Shown here piece by piece: positions 55,649 to 64,000 of a stretch of 64,000 nucleotides of DNA. The translations under genes were made by a program, and so were the position numbers. Position 1 is the stretch's first letter; each line of letters opens with the position of its first letter. The notes beneath the pieces were generated by a model that was not told where the DNA came from, ran no database searches, and worked only from the letters and a program-made list of their open reading frames with translations. This stretch comes from Paracoccaceae bacterium (GTDB lineage Bacteria; Pseudomonadota; Alphaproteobacteria; Rhodobacterales; Rhodobacteraceae), in assembly GCA_023383015.1 (NCBI GenBank), contig JAHDXW010000008.1, forward strand, positions 62,001-126,000. The letters run 5' to 3'.

Positions 55649-55789
55649 GGCGCGGGGCTGGGGCACAGGCCGGGACAGCGGGCGGGCGGACCGGGCAGGG
55701 GAGCGGGGCGCGGAGTTTGCGCAGCAAGCGGGTCGCCCGGGGCGAGGCGTCGGGCGATTGCGGCAGGATCCTGCAGCGAGGCCATCCCG

Positions 55790-56263
55790 ATGCCCTTCAG
55801 TGTCCTGCCGCCTGATCCCGCCTTCGTCGCCGCCGTCCGGGCCGGAGGGCCCGACGCCTACGGCCCGGACGACGGCACCCGCCCGGATGGCGAGGGCGGA
55901 CCGTGCCGCAACTGCCTTCGTCATGTCGCGGCCGGCCGGGACTGCCTGATCCTTGCCACCCGACCGTTCCGGACCCTGCAGCCCCATGCCGAGACCGGGC
56001 CGGTCTTGCCGTCCACCGACCCCAGCACGACCTCGGCCGGGGCGGGGCTGCCCCCGGGGCCGCAAAGCGCACCCGCCTGCAAGCTGCGGGGCTGTTCGGA
56101 GGCCGAGCGGATCGTCCGCGGGACCGGCGGGATCGTCGCGCGCACATAACTCGCCGGCCGGGCCGCGGCGCTGCCTGAGCGGGCCAATGTCGCCTTCGTC
56201 GACGTCCCGTCGGCCTCCAACGGCTGCATTCGGGCGCGGCTGGTGCACGGTGGCGGATCGTAA
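55790..56263 (+). pseudogene. DUF1203 family protein, interrupted by an in-frame stop
   Basis: The frame from ATG 55790 reads a DUF1203 protein (AAVRAGGPDAYG, GGPCRNCLRHVAAG, LATRPFRTLQPHAETGP, AERIVRGTGGIV) and stops at TAA 56147-56149. Without any frame change the next 38 codons continue the family's C-terminal part (LPERANVAFVDVPSASNGC), ending at TAA 56261-56263. Conserved family blocks have also decayed: the FLHAD and NNCYQCR regions expected from other members are LPSTD and SNGCIRA here. A single nonsense mutation in an already drifting gene is the simplest reading. TAA excludes selenocysteine or pyrrolysine recoding. Confidence 0.75.
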
Positions 56264-56280
56264 CGCGGCCGGGCGAAGAA

Positions 56281-56294
56281 TTGACTTATGTCAA
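56281..56294. promoter_or_regulatory. FNR/FixK-type binding site TTGACTTATGTCAA
   Basis: A perfect inverted repeat fitting TTGA-N6-TCAA, the FnrL/FixK consensus. With activation centred near -41, a rightward promoter would have its -10 at GATAGG (56315-56320) and start near 56327, about 210 nt before the XdhC-like gene. The 274-bp gap otherwise shows no convincing gene. Confidence 0.55.
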
Positions 56295-56537
56295 GGAAAG
56301 CGCCGCGGCGACGGGATAGGAATGCCCGCAGCGGTGCGGGTCGCCCGCGGCGCCCTGCGTCAGGATCGTACCCGCATCGTCCCGTTCCCGCGTCTTTCCC
56401 AGCGCGGGGTCCCTGTAGACTTGCGCCGCGTCGACCAGCTCCCCGGTCGCGCGGCGCACTTGTCTCGGGACCCTTGGCCTTGCCCGGTCTCCGCGCCATA
56501 GTCGCTGACCGAGCCTGGGGAGAGGGGGAGGGAAACC

Positions 56538-57524
56538 ATGACCCGCGCCGCACATGACCGGATGCCCGAGACCGCGCTTGCCTGGGCCCGCGACGGGCGT
56601 GGCGCGGCGCTGGCGACCGTGGTCGAGACATGGGGCAGCGCGCCGCGCCCGGTTGGCAGCCAGCTTGCCATCGCCGGCGACGGCGCCATCGAGGGGTCGG
56701 TGTCGGGGGGATGCGTCGAGGGGGCCGTGGTGGCCGAGGCGCAGGCCGCCATCGCCGGCGGCCGGCCGCGGCTGCTGACCTTCGGCGTGTCGGACGAGGA
56801 CGCCTTTGCCGTCGGCCTGGCCTGCGGCGGCACCATCCGGGTGCTGGTGGACCCGGTGGGCAGCGTGCTGCCGCTGCCCGTGCTGGAGGCGCTGGTGGCG
56901 GCGCGCGAGGGCCGCCGTCCGGCGGCGCTGCTTGCCAACCTCGTCACCGGCGCGCGCCGGCTGACCGACGGGCAGGGGCCGGAGGAGGCCGGGGTGCGGG
57001 CCCGCTTCCGCAGCGACCGCTCCGGGATGGAGGAGGGCGAGTGGTTCGTCGCCGTCCACAATCCGCCGCTGCGGCTGATCGTGGTCGGGGCAGTGCACAT
57101 CGCCCAGCCGCTGGTCGCCATGGCGCGGCTGGCCGGCTACGACCCGCTGATCGTCGACCCGCGCGAGGCCTTCGGCTCGGCCGCGCGCTTTCCCGGCGAG
57201 CGCGTCGTGCACGAATGGCCGGACGAGGCGCTGGCGGCGGCCGGGCTCGATTCGCGCACCGCGGTGGTGACGCTGACCCACGACCCCAAGCTGGACGACC
57301 CGGCGATCCGGGCCGCGCTGGCCTCGGATGCCTTCTATCTCGGCTGCCTCGGCTCGACCCGTACCCATGCCAAGCGGGTGGCGCGGCTGCAGGCCGCCGG
57401 GGTGGAGGCGGCGGCGATCGCGCGCATCCACGCCCCGGTCGGCCTGGACATCGGCGCGGCCAGCCCGGCCGAGATCGCGCTCTCGGTGCTGGCGCAGATC
57501 ACCGCCGTGCTGAGGAAGGGCTGA
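56538..57524 (+). CDS. coxF: XdhC/CoxF-family molybdenum cofactor maturation factor
   Basis: A 328-residue XdhC-type protein; members bind Mo cofactor, help sulfurate it and insert it into xanthine-dehydrogenase-family enzymes. The N-terminal domain shows ATVVETWGSAPRPVGSQLAI and SVSGGCVEGAVVAEA with the conserved Cys. The C-terminal Rossmann domain has RLIVVGAVHIAQPL, TLTHDPKLDDPAI and the FYLGCLGSTRTHAKR segment. Start ATG after GGGGGAGGGAAACC. It overlaps the next gene by one base (TGATG), and the structural genes follow. Confidence 0.9.
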   Translation: MTRAAHDRMPETALAWARDGRGAALATVVETWGSAPRPVGSQLAIAGDGAIEGSVSGGCVEGAVVAEAQAAIAGGRPRLLTFGVSDEDAFAVGLACGGTIRVLVDPVGSVLPLPVLEALVAAREGRRPAALLANLVTGARRLTDGQGPEEAGVRARFRSDRSGMEEGEWFVAVHNPPLRLIVVGAVHIAQPLVAMARLAGYDPLIVDPREAFGSAARFPGERVVHEWPDEALAAAGLDSRTAVVTLTHDPKLDDPAIRAALASDAFYLGCLGSTRTHAKRVARLQAAGVEAAAIARIHAPVGLDIGAASPAEIALSVLAQITAVLRKG

Positions 57525-58546
57525 TGCGCTTCGGCGAACTGCCGCTGAGGGAGGCGGAAGGGACGGTCCTGGCCCATTCGGTCGGCCTGCCCGGCGGGCG
57601 GCTGCGCAAGGGGCGGGTGCTGTGTGCGGCCGACCTGGAGGCGCTTGCCGGCGCCGGGATCGGGGCGGTGGTGGCCGCGCGACTGGAAGCCGGTGACGTG
57701 GGCGAGGACGAGGCGGCCGCCCGCGTCGCCGCGGCGGTAGCTCCCGATCCGGCGGCGGCCGGGGTGGAGCTGACCGAGCCCTTCACCGGGCGGGTGAACT
57801 TCCACGCCACGCTGGCCGGCGTGCTGGACGTCGACCGAGCAGCGGTCGACGCGCTGAACCGGGTCGATCCGGCGGTCACGCTGGCCACGCTCGCGCCCTT
57901 CGCCCGTGTCGCCCCGGGCCGGCTGGTCGCGACCGTGAAGATCATCGCCTATGCGGTGCCCGGTGCGGCGGTCGAGGCCGCCTGCGCGGTGGCGCGCGGC
58001 GCGCTGCGCGTCCGTCCGGTGGTGCGCAGGACGGCGGGCCTGGTGTTGACCGAGGTTCCCGGCCAGGCGGCCAAGCTGACCGCCAAGGGCCGGCGGGTGA
58101 CCGAGGCACGGCTGGCGTCGCTTGGCGTGACGCTGAACGCGGTGCGCGTGGTGGACCACGCCAGCGCGCCCATCGCCGCGGCGCTGGCAGACCTGCCGGG
58201 CGATCTGGCGCTGATCCTCACCGGCTCGGCAACCTCCGACCTGCACGACGTCGCCCCCGAGGGCGTCCGCCTGGCCGGCGGCAGCGTCGCGCGCTTCGGC
58301 ATGCCGGTCGACCCCGGCAACCTCCTGTTCCTGGGCGCCCAGGGCGGCCGGCCGGTGGTCGGGATGCCGGGATGCGCACGCTCGCCGGCGCTGAACGGCG
58401 CCGACTGGGTGCTGGAGCGGCTGGCCTGCGGCATCGAGGTGTCGGCCGACGACATCGCCGCGATGGGAGTGGGCGGCCTGCTGATGGAGATACCGAGCCG
58501 CCCGCAGCCGCGCGAGGGCGGCCACGGGCCCCTGGCGGGCGACTGA
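57524..58546 (+). CDS. Molybdopterin-binding (MoeA/MogA-like) protein
   Basis: A 340-residue protein of the molybdopterin-binding group often fused to a MobA-like nucleotidyltransferase; here only the binding part is present. Marks: LPLREAEGTVLAHSVGLPGGRLRKGRVL at the N-terminus (motif AEGTVLAHS), a MoCF fold with GLVLTEVPGQA and LALILTGSATSDLHDVAPEGV, and PGNLLFLGAQGGRPVVGMPGCARSPALNG. Probably delivers or modifies the cofactor for the CoxL-like subunit. Its ATG overlaps the preceding stop; the cox structural genes start 63 bp downstream. Confidence 0.85.
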   Translation: MRFGELPLREAEGTVLAHSVGLPGGRLRKGRVLCAADLEALAGAGIGAVVAARLEAGDVGEDEAAARVAAAVAPDPAAAGVELTEPFTGRVNFHATLAGVLDVDRAAVDALNRVDPAVTLATLAPFARVAPGRLVATVKIIAYAVPGAAVEAACAVARGALRVRPVVRRTAGLVLTEVPGQAAKLTAKGRRVTEARLASLGVTLNAVRVVDHASAPIAAALADLPGDLALILTGSATSDLHDVAPEGVRLAGGSVARFGMPVDPGNLLFLGAQGGRPVVGMPGCARSPALNGADWVLERLACGIEVSADDIAAMGVGGLLMEIPSRPQPREGGHGPLAGD

Positions 58547-58555
58547 ACGCGGCTG

Positions 58556-58584
58556 TTTTCAAAGCCCGAATCCCGTGCTTTACT
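58556..58584 (+). promoter_or_regulatory. Candidate promoter of coxS-coxL-coxM
   Basis: TTTTCA (58556-58561), 17 bp, TTTACT (58579-58584), in the only sizeable gap before coxS. Both hexamers match four of six consensus positions. Low certainty. Confidence 0.35.
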
Positions 58585-58609
58585 CCGCCGCGAAACAGGG
58601 AGGGACCTG

Positions 58610-59092
<483 letters not shown>

Positions 59093-59181
59093 AGTGCGGC
59101 CCGGGGCGGGCCGCAGCCGCAGGGGCGCCCCGCGCGGCGCGCCCGTTGCCGTCCGGTATGGTCCGGTCGGTGGTTGCATGA

Positions 59182-59202
59182 GGGGCGCGCCGAGGGCGCC
59201 CC
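59182..59202 (+). promoter_or_regulatory. Stem-loop between coxS and coxL
   Basis: GGGGCGC (59182-59188) and GCGCCCC (59196-59202) form a perfect 7-bp stem in the 129-bp gap, ending 19 bp before coxL. No U-tract follows. It could stabilise the coxS end of the message or tune coxL expression. Confidence 0.4.
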
Positions 59203-59221
59203 AACCCAGGGAGGCCAGCAC

Positions 59222-61588
59222 ATGCCCAAGGACAGCGGCATCGGAGCCAGCATCAAGCGGCGCGAGGACGTCCGGTTCCTGACCGGCCGCGGACGCTATA
59301 CCGACGACATCAACCTGCGCGGCCAGGCCCATGTGGCCTTCCTGCGGTCGAACGTGGCGCACGGCCGGCTGCGAGGGGTCGACACCGCCGCCGCCGCGGC
59401 CATGCCGGGCGTGGTGCGCATCTTCACCGGCGAGGATTTCGCCGCCGTCGGCGGCCTTCCCTGCGGCTGGCAGGTGACGGGACGCGACGGCCAGGTGATG
59501 AAGGAGCCCAAGCACCCGGTCCTGGCCCACGGCAAGGTGCGCCATGTCGGCGACCCGATCGCGGCGGTGGTGGCCGAGACCTACGAGCAGGCGCGCGACG
59601 CCGCCGAGGCGATCGCGGTGGACATCGAGAGCCTGCCGGCGGTCGTCGACATGGCCGCCGCGCTCGCGCCGGGCTCGGCGCTGGTGCATGACGATCTCGG
59701 CACCAACCTCTGCTACGACTGGGGCTTCATCGAGGACAGCAAGGCCGCCGTCGCGGCCGCCATCGCCGCGGCCCACCATGTCACCACCCTCGACCTCGTG
59801 AACAACCGGCTGATCCCCAACGCGATGGAGCCGCGGGTGGCTGTGGGCGACTACAACTCCGCCTCGGGCGAGTCGACCCTCTACACCACCAGCCAGAACC
59901 CCCATGTCATCCGCCTGCTCATGGGGGCCTTCGTGCTCGGCATCCCCGAGCACAAGCTGCGCGTTGTCGCCCCCGACGTCGGTGGCGGCTTCGGCAGCAA
60001 GATCTTCCACTATGCCGAGGAGGCGCTCTGCACCTTCGCCGCCAGGGCGCTGAACCGCCCGGTGAAATGGACGGCGCAGAGGTCCGAGAGCTTCGTCACC
60101 GACGCGCACGGTCGCGACCATGTCACGCGCATCGAGCTCGCGCTCGACAGGGACGGCCATTTCCTGGCGATCCGCACCAGCACGCTGGCCAACATGGGCG
60201 CGTATCTGTCCACCTTCGCGCCCTCGGTGCCGACCTACCTGCACGGCACGCTGATGGCGGGGAACTACAAGACCCCGCACATCTATGTGAACGTGAAGGC
60301 GGTGTTCACCAACACCGTGCCGGTCGATGCCTACCGCGGGGCGGGACGGCCCGAGGCGACCTTCCAGCTCGAGCGGGTGATCGACAAGGCCGCGCGCGAG
60401 ATGGGGATCGACCCCGTGGAGATCCGCCGGCGCAACTTCGTCGACGCCTTTCCCTACCAGACCCCGGTCGCGGTCGCCTACGACACCGGCAACTACCACG
60501 CGACCATGGACAAGCTCGTCACCATCGCCGACCTCGCGGGATTCGAGAAGCGGCGGGCGGCGAGTGCCGCGAAGGGGCTGCTGCGCGGCCTCGGGCTCAA
60601 CTGCTACATCGAGGCCTGCGGCATCGCGCCCTCGCATCTCGTCGGCCAGCTTGGCGCCCGTGCGGGGCTTTACGAAAGCGCCACGGTGCGGGTGAACGCC
60701 ACCGGCGGCATCGTGGTGATGACCGGCAGCCACAGCCACGGCCAGGGCCACGAGACGACCTTCGCCCAGGTCATCGCCGACATGATCGGCATTCCGGAGG
60801 CCCAGGTCGAGATCGTGCACGGCGACACCGCCAACGCGCCGATGGGCATGGGCACCTACGGCTCGCGCAGCCTTGCCGTCGGCGGCTCGGCCATGGTGAG
60901 GGCCGCGAACAAGATCATCAGCAAGGCCAGGAAGATCGCCGCCCATCTGATGGAGGCCGCCGAGGGCGACATCGAGCTGAAGGATGGCAAGTTCCGCGTC
61001 GCGGGAACCGACAAGTCGGTCGACTGGGGGGCGGTCTGCCTGGCAGCCTATGTGCCGCACAACTATCCCCTCGCCGAACTGGAGCCGGGTCTGGAGGAGA
61101 CGGCCTTCTACGACCCCGCGAACTTCACCTTCCCTGCCGGCGCCTATGCCTGCGAAGTCGAGGTCGACCCCGAGACCGGCCGCGTGACCATTGACCGCTT
61201 TGCCGCGGCCGATGATTTCGGCAACATCGTCAACCCGATGGTGGTGGACGGGCAGGTCCACGGCGGGATCGGCCAGGGGATCGGCCAGGCGCTGCTCGAG
61301 CGGGCGGTCTACGACGCGAACGGCCAGCTTCTGAGCGGTACTTACATGGACTATGCCATGCCGCGGGCCGACGACCTGCCGTCCTATGTCGTCGACCATT
61401 CCTGCGCCACGCCCTGCACGCACAACCCGCTGGGCGTCAAGGGCTGCGGCGAGGCGGGCGCGATCGGTTCGCCGCCGGCCGTGGTCAACGCGGTGATCGA
61501 CGCGCTGCACCGCGGCGGCCATGCCCATGTGACCCACATCGACATGCCGCTGTCGCCCGCCCGGGTCTGGGCGGCGATGCAGGGCTGA
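59222..61588 (+). CDS. coxL: Form II CO-dehydrogenase-like molybdenum large subunit
   Basis: A 788-residue molybdopterin-cytosine-dinucleotide subunit of the xanthine oxidase family. The active-site loop is AYRGAGR at 370-376, the form II signature, not the AYRCSFR of true form I CO dehydrogenases; hence CO is an uncertain substrate. Mo-cofactor contacts include [13 protein letters not shown] and [16 protein letters not shown], and the catalytic Glu744 is in GCGEAGAIG. The N-terminal [18 protein letters not shown] is typical. Start at MPKDSG after GGGAGGCC; the 16-codon extension overlaps the stem-loop. Confidence 0.92.
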   Translation: MPKDSGIGASIKRREDVRFLTGRGRYTDDINLRGQAHVAFLRSNVAHGRLRGVDTAAAAAMPGVVRIFTGEDFAAVGGLPCGWQVTGRDGQVMKEPKHPVLAHGKVRHVGDPIAAVVAETYEQARDAAEAIAVDIESLPAVVDMAAALAPGSALVHDDLGTNLCYDWGFIEDSKAAVAAAIAAAHHVTTLDLVNNRLIPNAMEPRVAVGDYNSASGESTLYTTSQNPHVIRLLMGAFVLGIPEHKLRVVAPDVGGGFGSKIFHYAEEALCTFAARALNRPVKWTAQRSESFVTDAHGRDHVTRIELALDRDGHFLAIRTSTLANMGAYLSTFAPSVPTYLHGTLMAGNYKTPHIYVNVKAVFTNTVPVDAYRGAGRPEATFQLERVIDKAAREMGIDPVEIRRRNFVDAFPYQTPVAVAYDTGNYHATMDKLVTIADLAGFEKRRAASAAKGLLRGLGLNCYIEACGIAPSHLVGQLGARAGLYESATVRVNATGGIVVMTGSHSHGQGHETTFAQVIADMIGIPEAQVEIVHGDTANAPMGMGTYGSRSLAVGGSAMVRAANKIISKARKIAAHLMEAAEGDIELKDGKFRVAGTDKSVDWGAVCLAAYVPHNYPLAELEPGLEETAFYDPANFTFPAGAYACEVEVDPETGRVTIDRFAAADDFGNIVNPMVVDGQVHGGIGQGIGQALLERAVYDANGQLLSGTYMDYAMPRADDLPSYVVDHSCATPCTHNPLGVKGCGEAGAIGSPPAVVNAVIDALHRGGHAHVTHIDMPLSPARVWAAMQG

Positions 61589-61601
61589 GGGAGGACCACC
61601 C

Positions 61602-62387
61602 ATGTATGCCTTCGAGTTCACCCGTCCGAAGACCGTGGCCGAGGCGGTGGCGGCGCTGGCGGGCGAGGATGCCCAGGCGCTGGGCGGCGGCCAGACGCTG
61701 ATCCCGACGCTGAAGCAGCGGCTGGCAAGCCCGGGGATGCTGGTCAGCCTGGCCGGCATCGCCGCGATGCGCGGCGTCTCGGTCGCCGGCGGCACGCTGA
61801 CGGTCGGCGGCGGCACCACGCATGCGGCGGTTGCGCGCGGGGCAGCAGCCGCATTTCCGGCGCTGGCGGCGCTGGCCGGGCGGATCGGCGACCCGGCAGT
61901 GCGCAACCGCGGGACGATCGGCGGCAGCCTCGCCAACAACGACCCCTCGGCCTGCTACCCCGCGGCGGTGCTGGCCGCGGGCGCCTCCGTCGTCACCGAC
62001 CGTCGCGAGATCGCGGCCGACGACTTCTTTCGCGGCATGTTCGCGACTGCCCTGGAGGCGGGCGAGATCATCACGGCCGTGCGGTTCCCGGTGCCCCAGC
62101 GCGCGGCCTACGCCAAGTTCGTCCAGCCGGCGTCGCGCTTCGCGCTGGTCGGGGTGTTCGTGGCGAAGTCGGCGGCCGGGGTGCGGGTGGCGGTGACCGG
62201 TGCCTCCGAGGGCGGCGTGTTCCGCTGGACGCAGGCCGAGGCCGCGCTTGCCGCCGACTTCCGGCCGGAGGCGGTCAGGGGGCTGCGGGCGGCGGCGGCG
62301 GGGATGATCGGCGACCTGCACGGCTCGCCGGAATACCGCGCCCATCTCGTGGGCGTGATGACGGCGCGCGCGGTGGCGGCGGCCTGA
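61602..62387 (+). CDS. coxM: Form II CO-dehydrogenase-like FAD-binding medium subunit
   Basis: A 261-residue flavoprotein. The FAD-binding motif is in ALGGGQTLIPTLKQRLASPG near residue 27 and the second glycine motif in RNRGTIGGSLANNDPSACYP near residue 100 (GTIGGSLANNDP). Receives electrons from the small subunit and hands them to the quinone pool. It starts 13 bp after coxL with a GAGGGAGG ribosome-binding site. Gene order S-L-M is that of form II clusters (form I is M-S-L). Confidence 0.93.
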   Translation: MYAFEFTRPKTVAEAVAALAGEDAQALGGGQTLIPTLKQRLASPGMLVSLAGIAAMRGVSVAGGTLTVGGGTTHAAVARGAAAAFPALAALAGRIGDPAVRNRGTIGGSLANNDPSACYPAAVLAAGASVVTDRREIAADDFFRGMFATALEAGEIITAVRFPVPQRAAYAKFVQPASRFALVGVFVAKSAAGVRVAVTGASEGGVFRWTQAEAALAADFRPEAVRGLRAAAAGMIGDLHGSPEYRAHLVGVMTARAVAAA

Positions 62388-62440
62388 GGCAGCGTGCCGC
62401 CGCGCAGGCGGCGCGATCAGGCGGCAGGGGAGGCGGATCG

Positions 62441-63418
62441 ATGCGCAGGCTTGCCGGGTGGCTGCTCGCCGCGGGGCTTGTCGTTGCCGCGGCGGGCGGT
62501 GCCGCCCGGGCCGAGGCCGTTGCCGGCGCCGCCACGCCGGATTTCCGCGCCGCGGTCGCCCTGTGGCTTGCCGATGACGAGGCCGCGGCGCTGCCCGCCC
62601 TCGCGGTGCTGGCGGCGGGCGGGAATGCGGCCGCGCAGATGTTGCTGGGGTTGATCGACAAGGCACCCGAACAGCAGGGGCCATGGCTTGGCGCCCGCTC
62701 GCGGGAGGCGCGCATCGGGCTGCTGCGGGCGCCCGGCGGGCTGTCGGGGCGAAGCTGGATGCGCGTCGCGGCGGCGCAGGGCGTGGGGCTGGCCGAGCTG
62801 TGGGTAGAACTGTGGGACGTTGCCGCCGCCCCCGACATCGTGCTGCGCTTTGCCCGCGCGGGCGAGCCCCGCGCGGCGCGGGAGGCGGGGGTGGTGCTGG
62901 CAAAGCGAGAGCGCCGCGGGTTCGGCGAGATGGCTGGCGACCCCGCCTTTCCCGCGGCGCTGCGCCCCTTCGCCTGGGCCGAGTGGGCGGGCGAGGGGGG
63001 AGGGGCGTCGGAACGCATCGCCGCCGACCTCGCCGCGCTTCACCCCGGCGACCCGCATCGCGGGCTGTGGGCGGCGCCGCCGCCTCCCGCGGCACTGGAG
63101 GACTGGCTTCTGTCGGCCGGCGAGGCGCTGCCGGTGGCGGCATTCTGCCGGGCCGAATGCCCGGGGAGCGCCGGAAGCTGCGCGCGCGCGGCCTACGGGG
63201 CGCTGGGCAATCCCCTGTCGCTGGACACGCTCGGCAGCCCCTCCGAGACGCTGATCCCTGCCGCGGATTACGCCTCGAGCCCGCGGGGGCGCGCGGCGCT
63301 GGTGCGCCGCATCCACCTGATCGGCCCCGGGCGCGTGCGCATGCGCCTTCTTGCGGCCGCCGCCGAGACGGACGGCTGCTTTGCCGCCCGCCTCGAGGCG
63401 GGATGGGCACGCTACTGA
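62441..63418 (+). CDS. Secreted protein of unknown function
   Basis: A 325-residue protein, not recognised. A signal peptide (residues 1-25, WLLAAGLVVAAAGGAARAEA) sends it to the periplasm. The N-terminal half is alanine-rich and helical with a Sel1/TPR-like look (ALWLADDEAAALPALAVLAAGGNAAAQMLLGLI, cut to its motif AAAQMLLGLI). The C-terminal part has cysteines in FCRAECPGSAGSCARAAYG, and GNPLSLDTLGSPSETLIPAADY. It follows coxM by 53 bp with its own GGGGAGGCGG ribosome-binding site, so co-transcription with the cox genes is possible. Convergent with infC. Confidence 0.7.
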   Translation: MRRLAGWLLAAGLVVAAAGGAARAEAVAGAATPDFRAAVALWLADDEAAALPALAVLAAGGNAAAQMLLGLIDKAPEQQGPWLGARSREARIGLLRAPGGLSGRSWMRVAAAQGVGLAELWVELWDVAAAPDIVLRFARAGEPRAAREAGVVLAKRERRGFGEMAGDPAFPAALRPFAWAEWAGEGGGASERIAADLAALHPGDPHRGLWAAPPPPAALEDWLLSAGEALPVAAFCRAECPGSAGSCARAAYGALGNPLSLDTLGSPSETLIPAADYASSPRGRAALVRRIHLIGPGRVRMRLLAAAAETDGCFAARLEAGWARY

Positions 63419-63443
63419 CCGCGCGCCGCCGCCGGCGGCGCCG

Positions 63444-63983
63444 TCACTTGGGACCGATCATCATCACCATCTGCCGGCCTTCGAGCTTGGGCATCTGCTC
63501 GACCTTCGCCAGATCCTTGACGTCGTCGGCGACCCGGTTGAGCAGCTGCGCACCGAGCTCCTGGTGCGCCATCTCGCGGCCCCGGAAACGCAGCGTCACC
63601 TTGACCTTGTCGCCCTCGCCGAGGAACTTGAGCACGCTGCGCATCTTGACCTCGTAGTCATGGGTGTCGGTTCCGGGCCGGAACTTGATCTCCTTGACCT
63701 CGATGATCTTCTGCTTCTTCCGCGCCTCGGCCTCGCGCTTCTGCAACTCGTACTTGAACTTGCCGAAGTCCATGATCTTGCAGACCGGCGGCGTCGCGGT
63801 CGGCGAGATCTCCACGAGGTCGAGCCCGGCGTCCTGCGCCATGGCGAGCGCCCTGGAGGGCGTCAGGACGCCGATGTTCTCGCCATCGGCCCCGATCAGG
63901 CGGATCTCGGGGGCTCGGATGCGCTCATTGATGCGCGGGCCGGTTTCGCGCACCGGCGGGGCGTTGTGGGGACGGCGGGCTAT
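63444..63983 (-). CDS. infC: Translation initiation factor IF-3, with probable ATA start codon
   Basis: Binds the 30S subunit and enforces start-codon selection. 179 residues from ATA at 63983, or 169 from the GTG at 63953. The N-domain shows [24 protein letters not shown]; the C-domain shows [16 protein letters not shown] and [16 protein letters not shown]. The ATA is preferred: the ten extra residues ([10 protein letters not shown] after the start) match the N-terminus seen in related IF-3 proteins, and a strong AGAAGGA Shine-Dalgarno sequence (63998-63992) lies 8 nt upstream of it. A rare start codon is the known basis of IF-3 autoregulation. Confidence 0.93.
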   Translation of the reverse strand: MARRPHNAPPVRETGPRINERIRAPEIRLIGADGENIGVLTPSRALAMAQDAGLDLVEISPTATPPVCKIMDFGKFKYELQKREAEARKKQKIIEVKEIKFRPGTDTHDYEVKMRSVLKFLGEGDKVKVTLRFRGREMAHQELGAQLLNRVADDVKDLAKVEQMPKLEGRQMVMMIGPK

Positions 63984-64000
63984 GGGACGGGTCCTTCTGA

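Noticed and set aside
56147-56149. Recoding of the DUF1203 stop as selenocysteine or pyrrolysine
   Set aside because: The codon is TAA; selenocysteine uses TGA and pyrrolysine TAG, and surrounding conserved blocks are decayed too.
56288-56557. 89-codon open frame between the FNR-type site and the XdhC-like gene
   Set aside because: Arginine/proline/serine-rich low-complexity translation, no ribosome-binding site, and it overlaps the XdhC-like start; probably untranslated leader.

Overview
The window is very GC-rich, densely coded DNA from an alphaproteobacterium, most probably a member of the Rhodobacterales. The call rests on gene content seen directly: ctrA next to its small antagonist sciP, the order yceD(DUF177)-rpmF-plsX-fabH-ihfA-merR, a trgA-trgB-cysK block, the two-module 365-residue dCTP deaminase, and an infC gene whose frame opens at a non-AUG codon. 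Genes are closely packed, with many 1-4 bp overlaps and several GTG or TTG starts. No stretch longer than 300 bases lacks a gene or gene remnant. I saw no insertion sequence, prophage or CRISPR array.

Layout. 0-8.3 kb: 3' part of speE, a hotdog thioesterase, an enoyl-CoA hydratase, rplU-rpmA with promoter and leader hairpin, a GNAT enzyme, obgE-proB, mnmA (minus) and the cell-cycle pair sciP and ctrA. 8.4-13.0 kb: ligA and recG, then a small membrane protein behind a tandem SOS-type (GTTC-N7-GTTC) operator. 13.1-20.5 kb: housekeeping genes (IscU-like scaffold, hisI, dcd, tRNA-Pro, merR, ihfA, fabH, plsX, rpmF, yceD, bamE, msrB). 20.6-34.3 kb: an OlsB-like acyltransferase; a DUF2182-DUF1326-DinB operon; acuI; a class-V aminotransferase; photolyase; cyclopropane fatty acid synthase; and the tellurite-type trgA-trgB-cysK block running on into an MscS channel and an alanyl-tRNA editing protein.

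34.4-45.5 kb is the most accessory-looking part. A PerM-family exporter and a quinone oxidoreductase-tetR pair lie on the minus strand. On the plus strand follow an acyl-CoA dehydrogenase, an acyl-CoA ligase, a NicX-type ring-opening dioxygenase and an alpha/beta hydrolase, then an ABC importer and an aspartate-dehydrogenase-like enzyme. One 14-bp inverted repeat, ATACC-N4-GGTAT, occurs both in the tetR/acyl-CoA dehydrogenase gap and directly before the ABC importer operon, each time abutting a TTGAC -35 element. I infer a single TetR-controlled uptake and catabolic regulon for a heterocyclic or aromatic compound. A second palindrome, GTCCCAYGCATGGGAC, lies at both ends of this block, each time between convergent genes.

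45.5-51.4 kb carries surface-glycan genes: two related glycosyltransferases and, divergent from them, a 746-residue protein joining glycosyltransferase, methyltransferase-like and esterase-like modules. 51.5-62.4 kb holds glutaryl-CoA dehydrogenase and a form II (AYRGAGR) carbon-monoxide-dehydrogenase-like molybdenum hydroxylase system: coxD and coxE accessory genes with a Tat-type secreted protein between them, a DUF1203 pseudogene, an FNR-type site, an XdhC/CoxF maturation factor, a molybdopterin-binding protein, and the structural genes in the order S-L-M. The window ends with a secreted protein of unknown function and infC on the minus strand.
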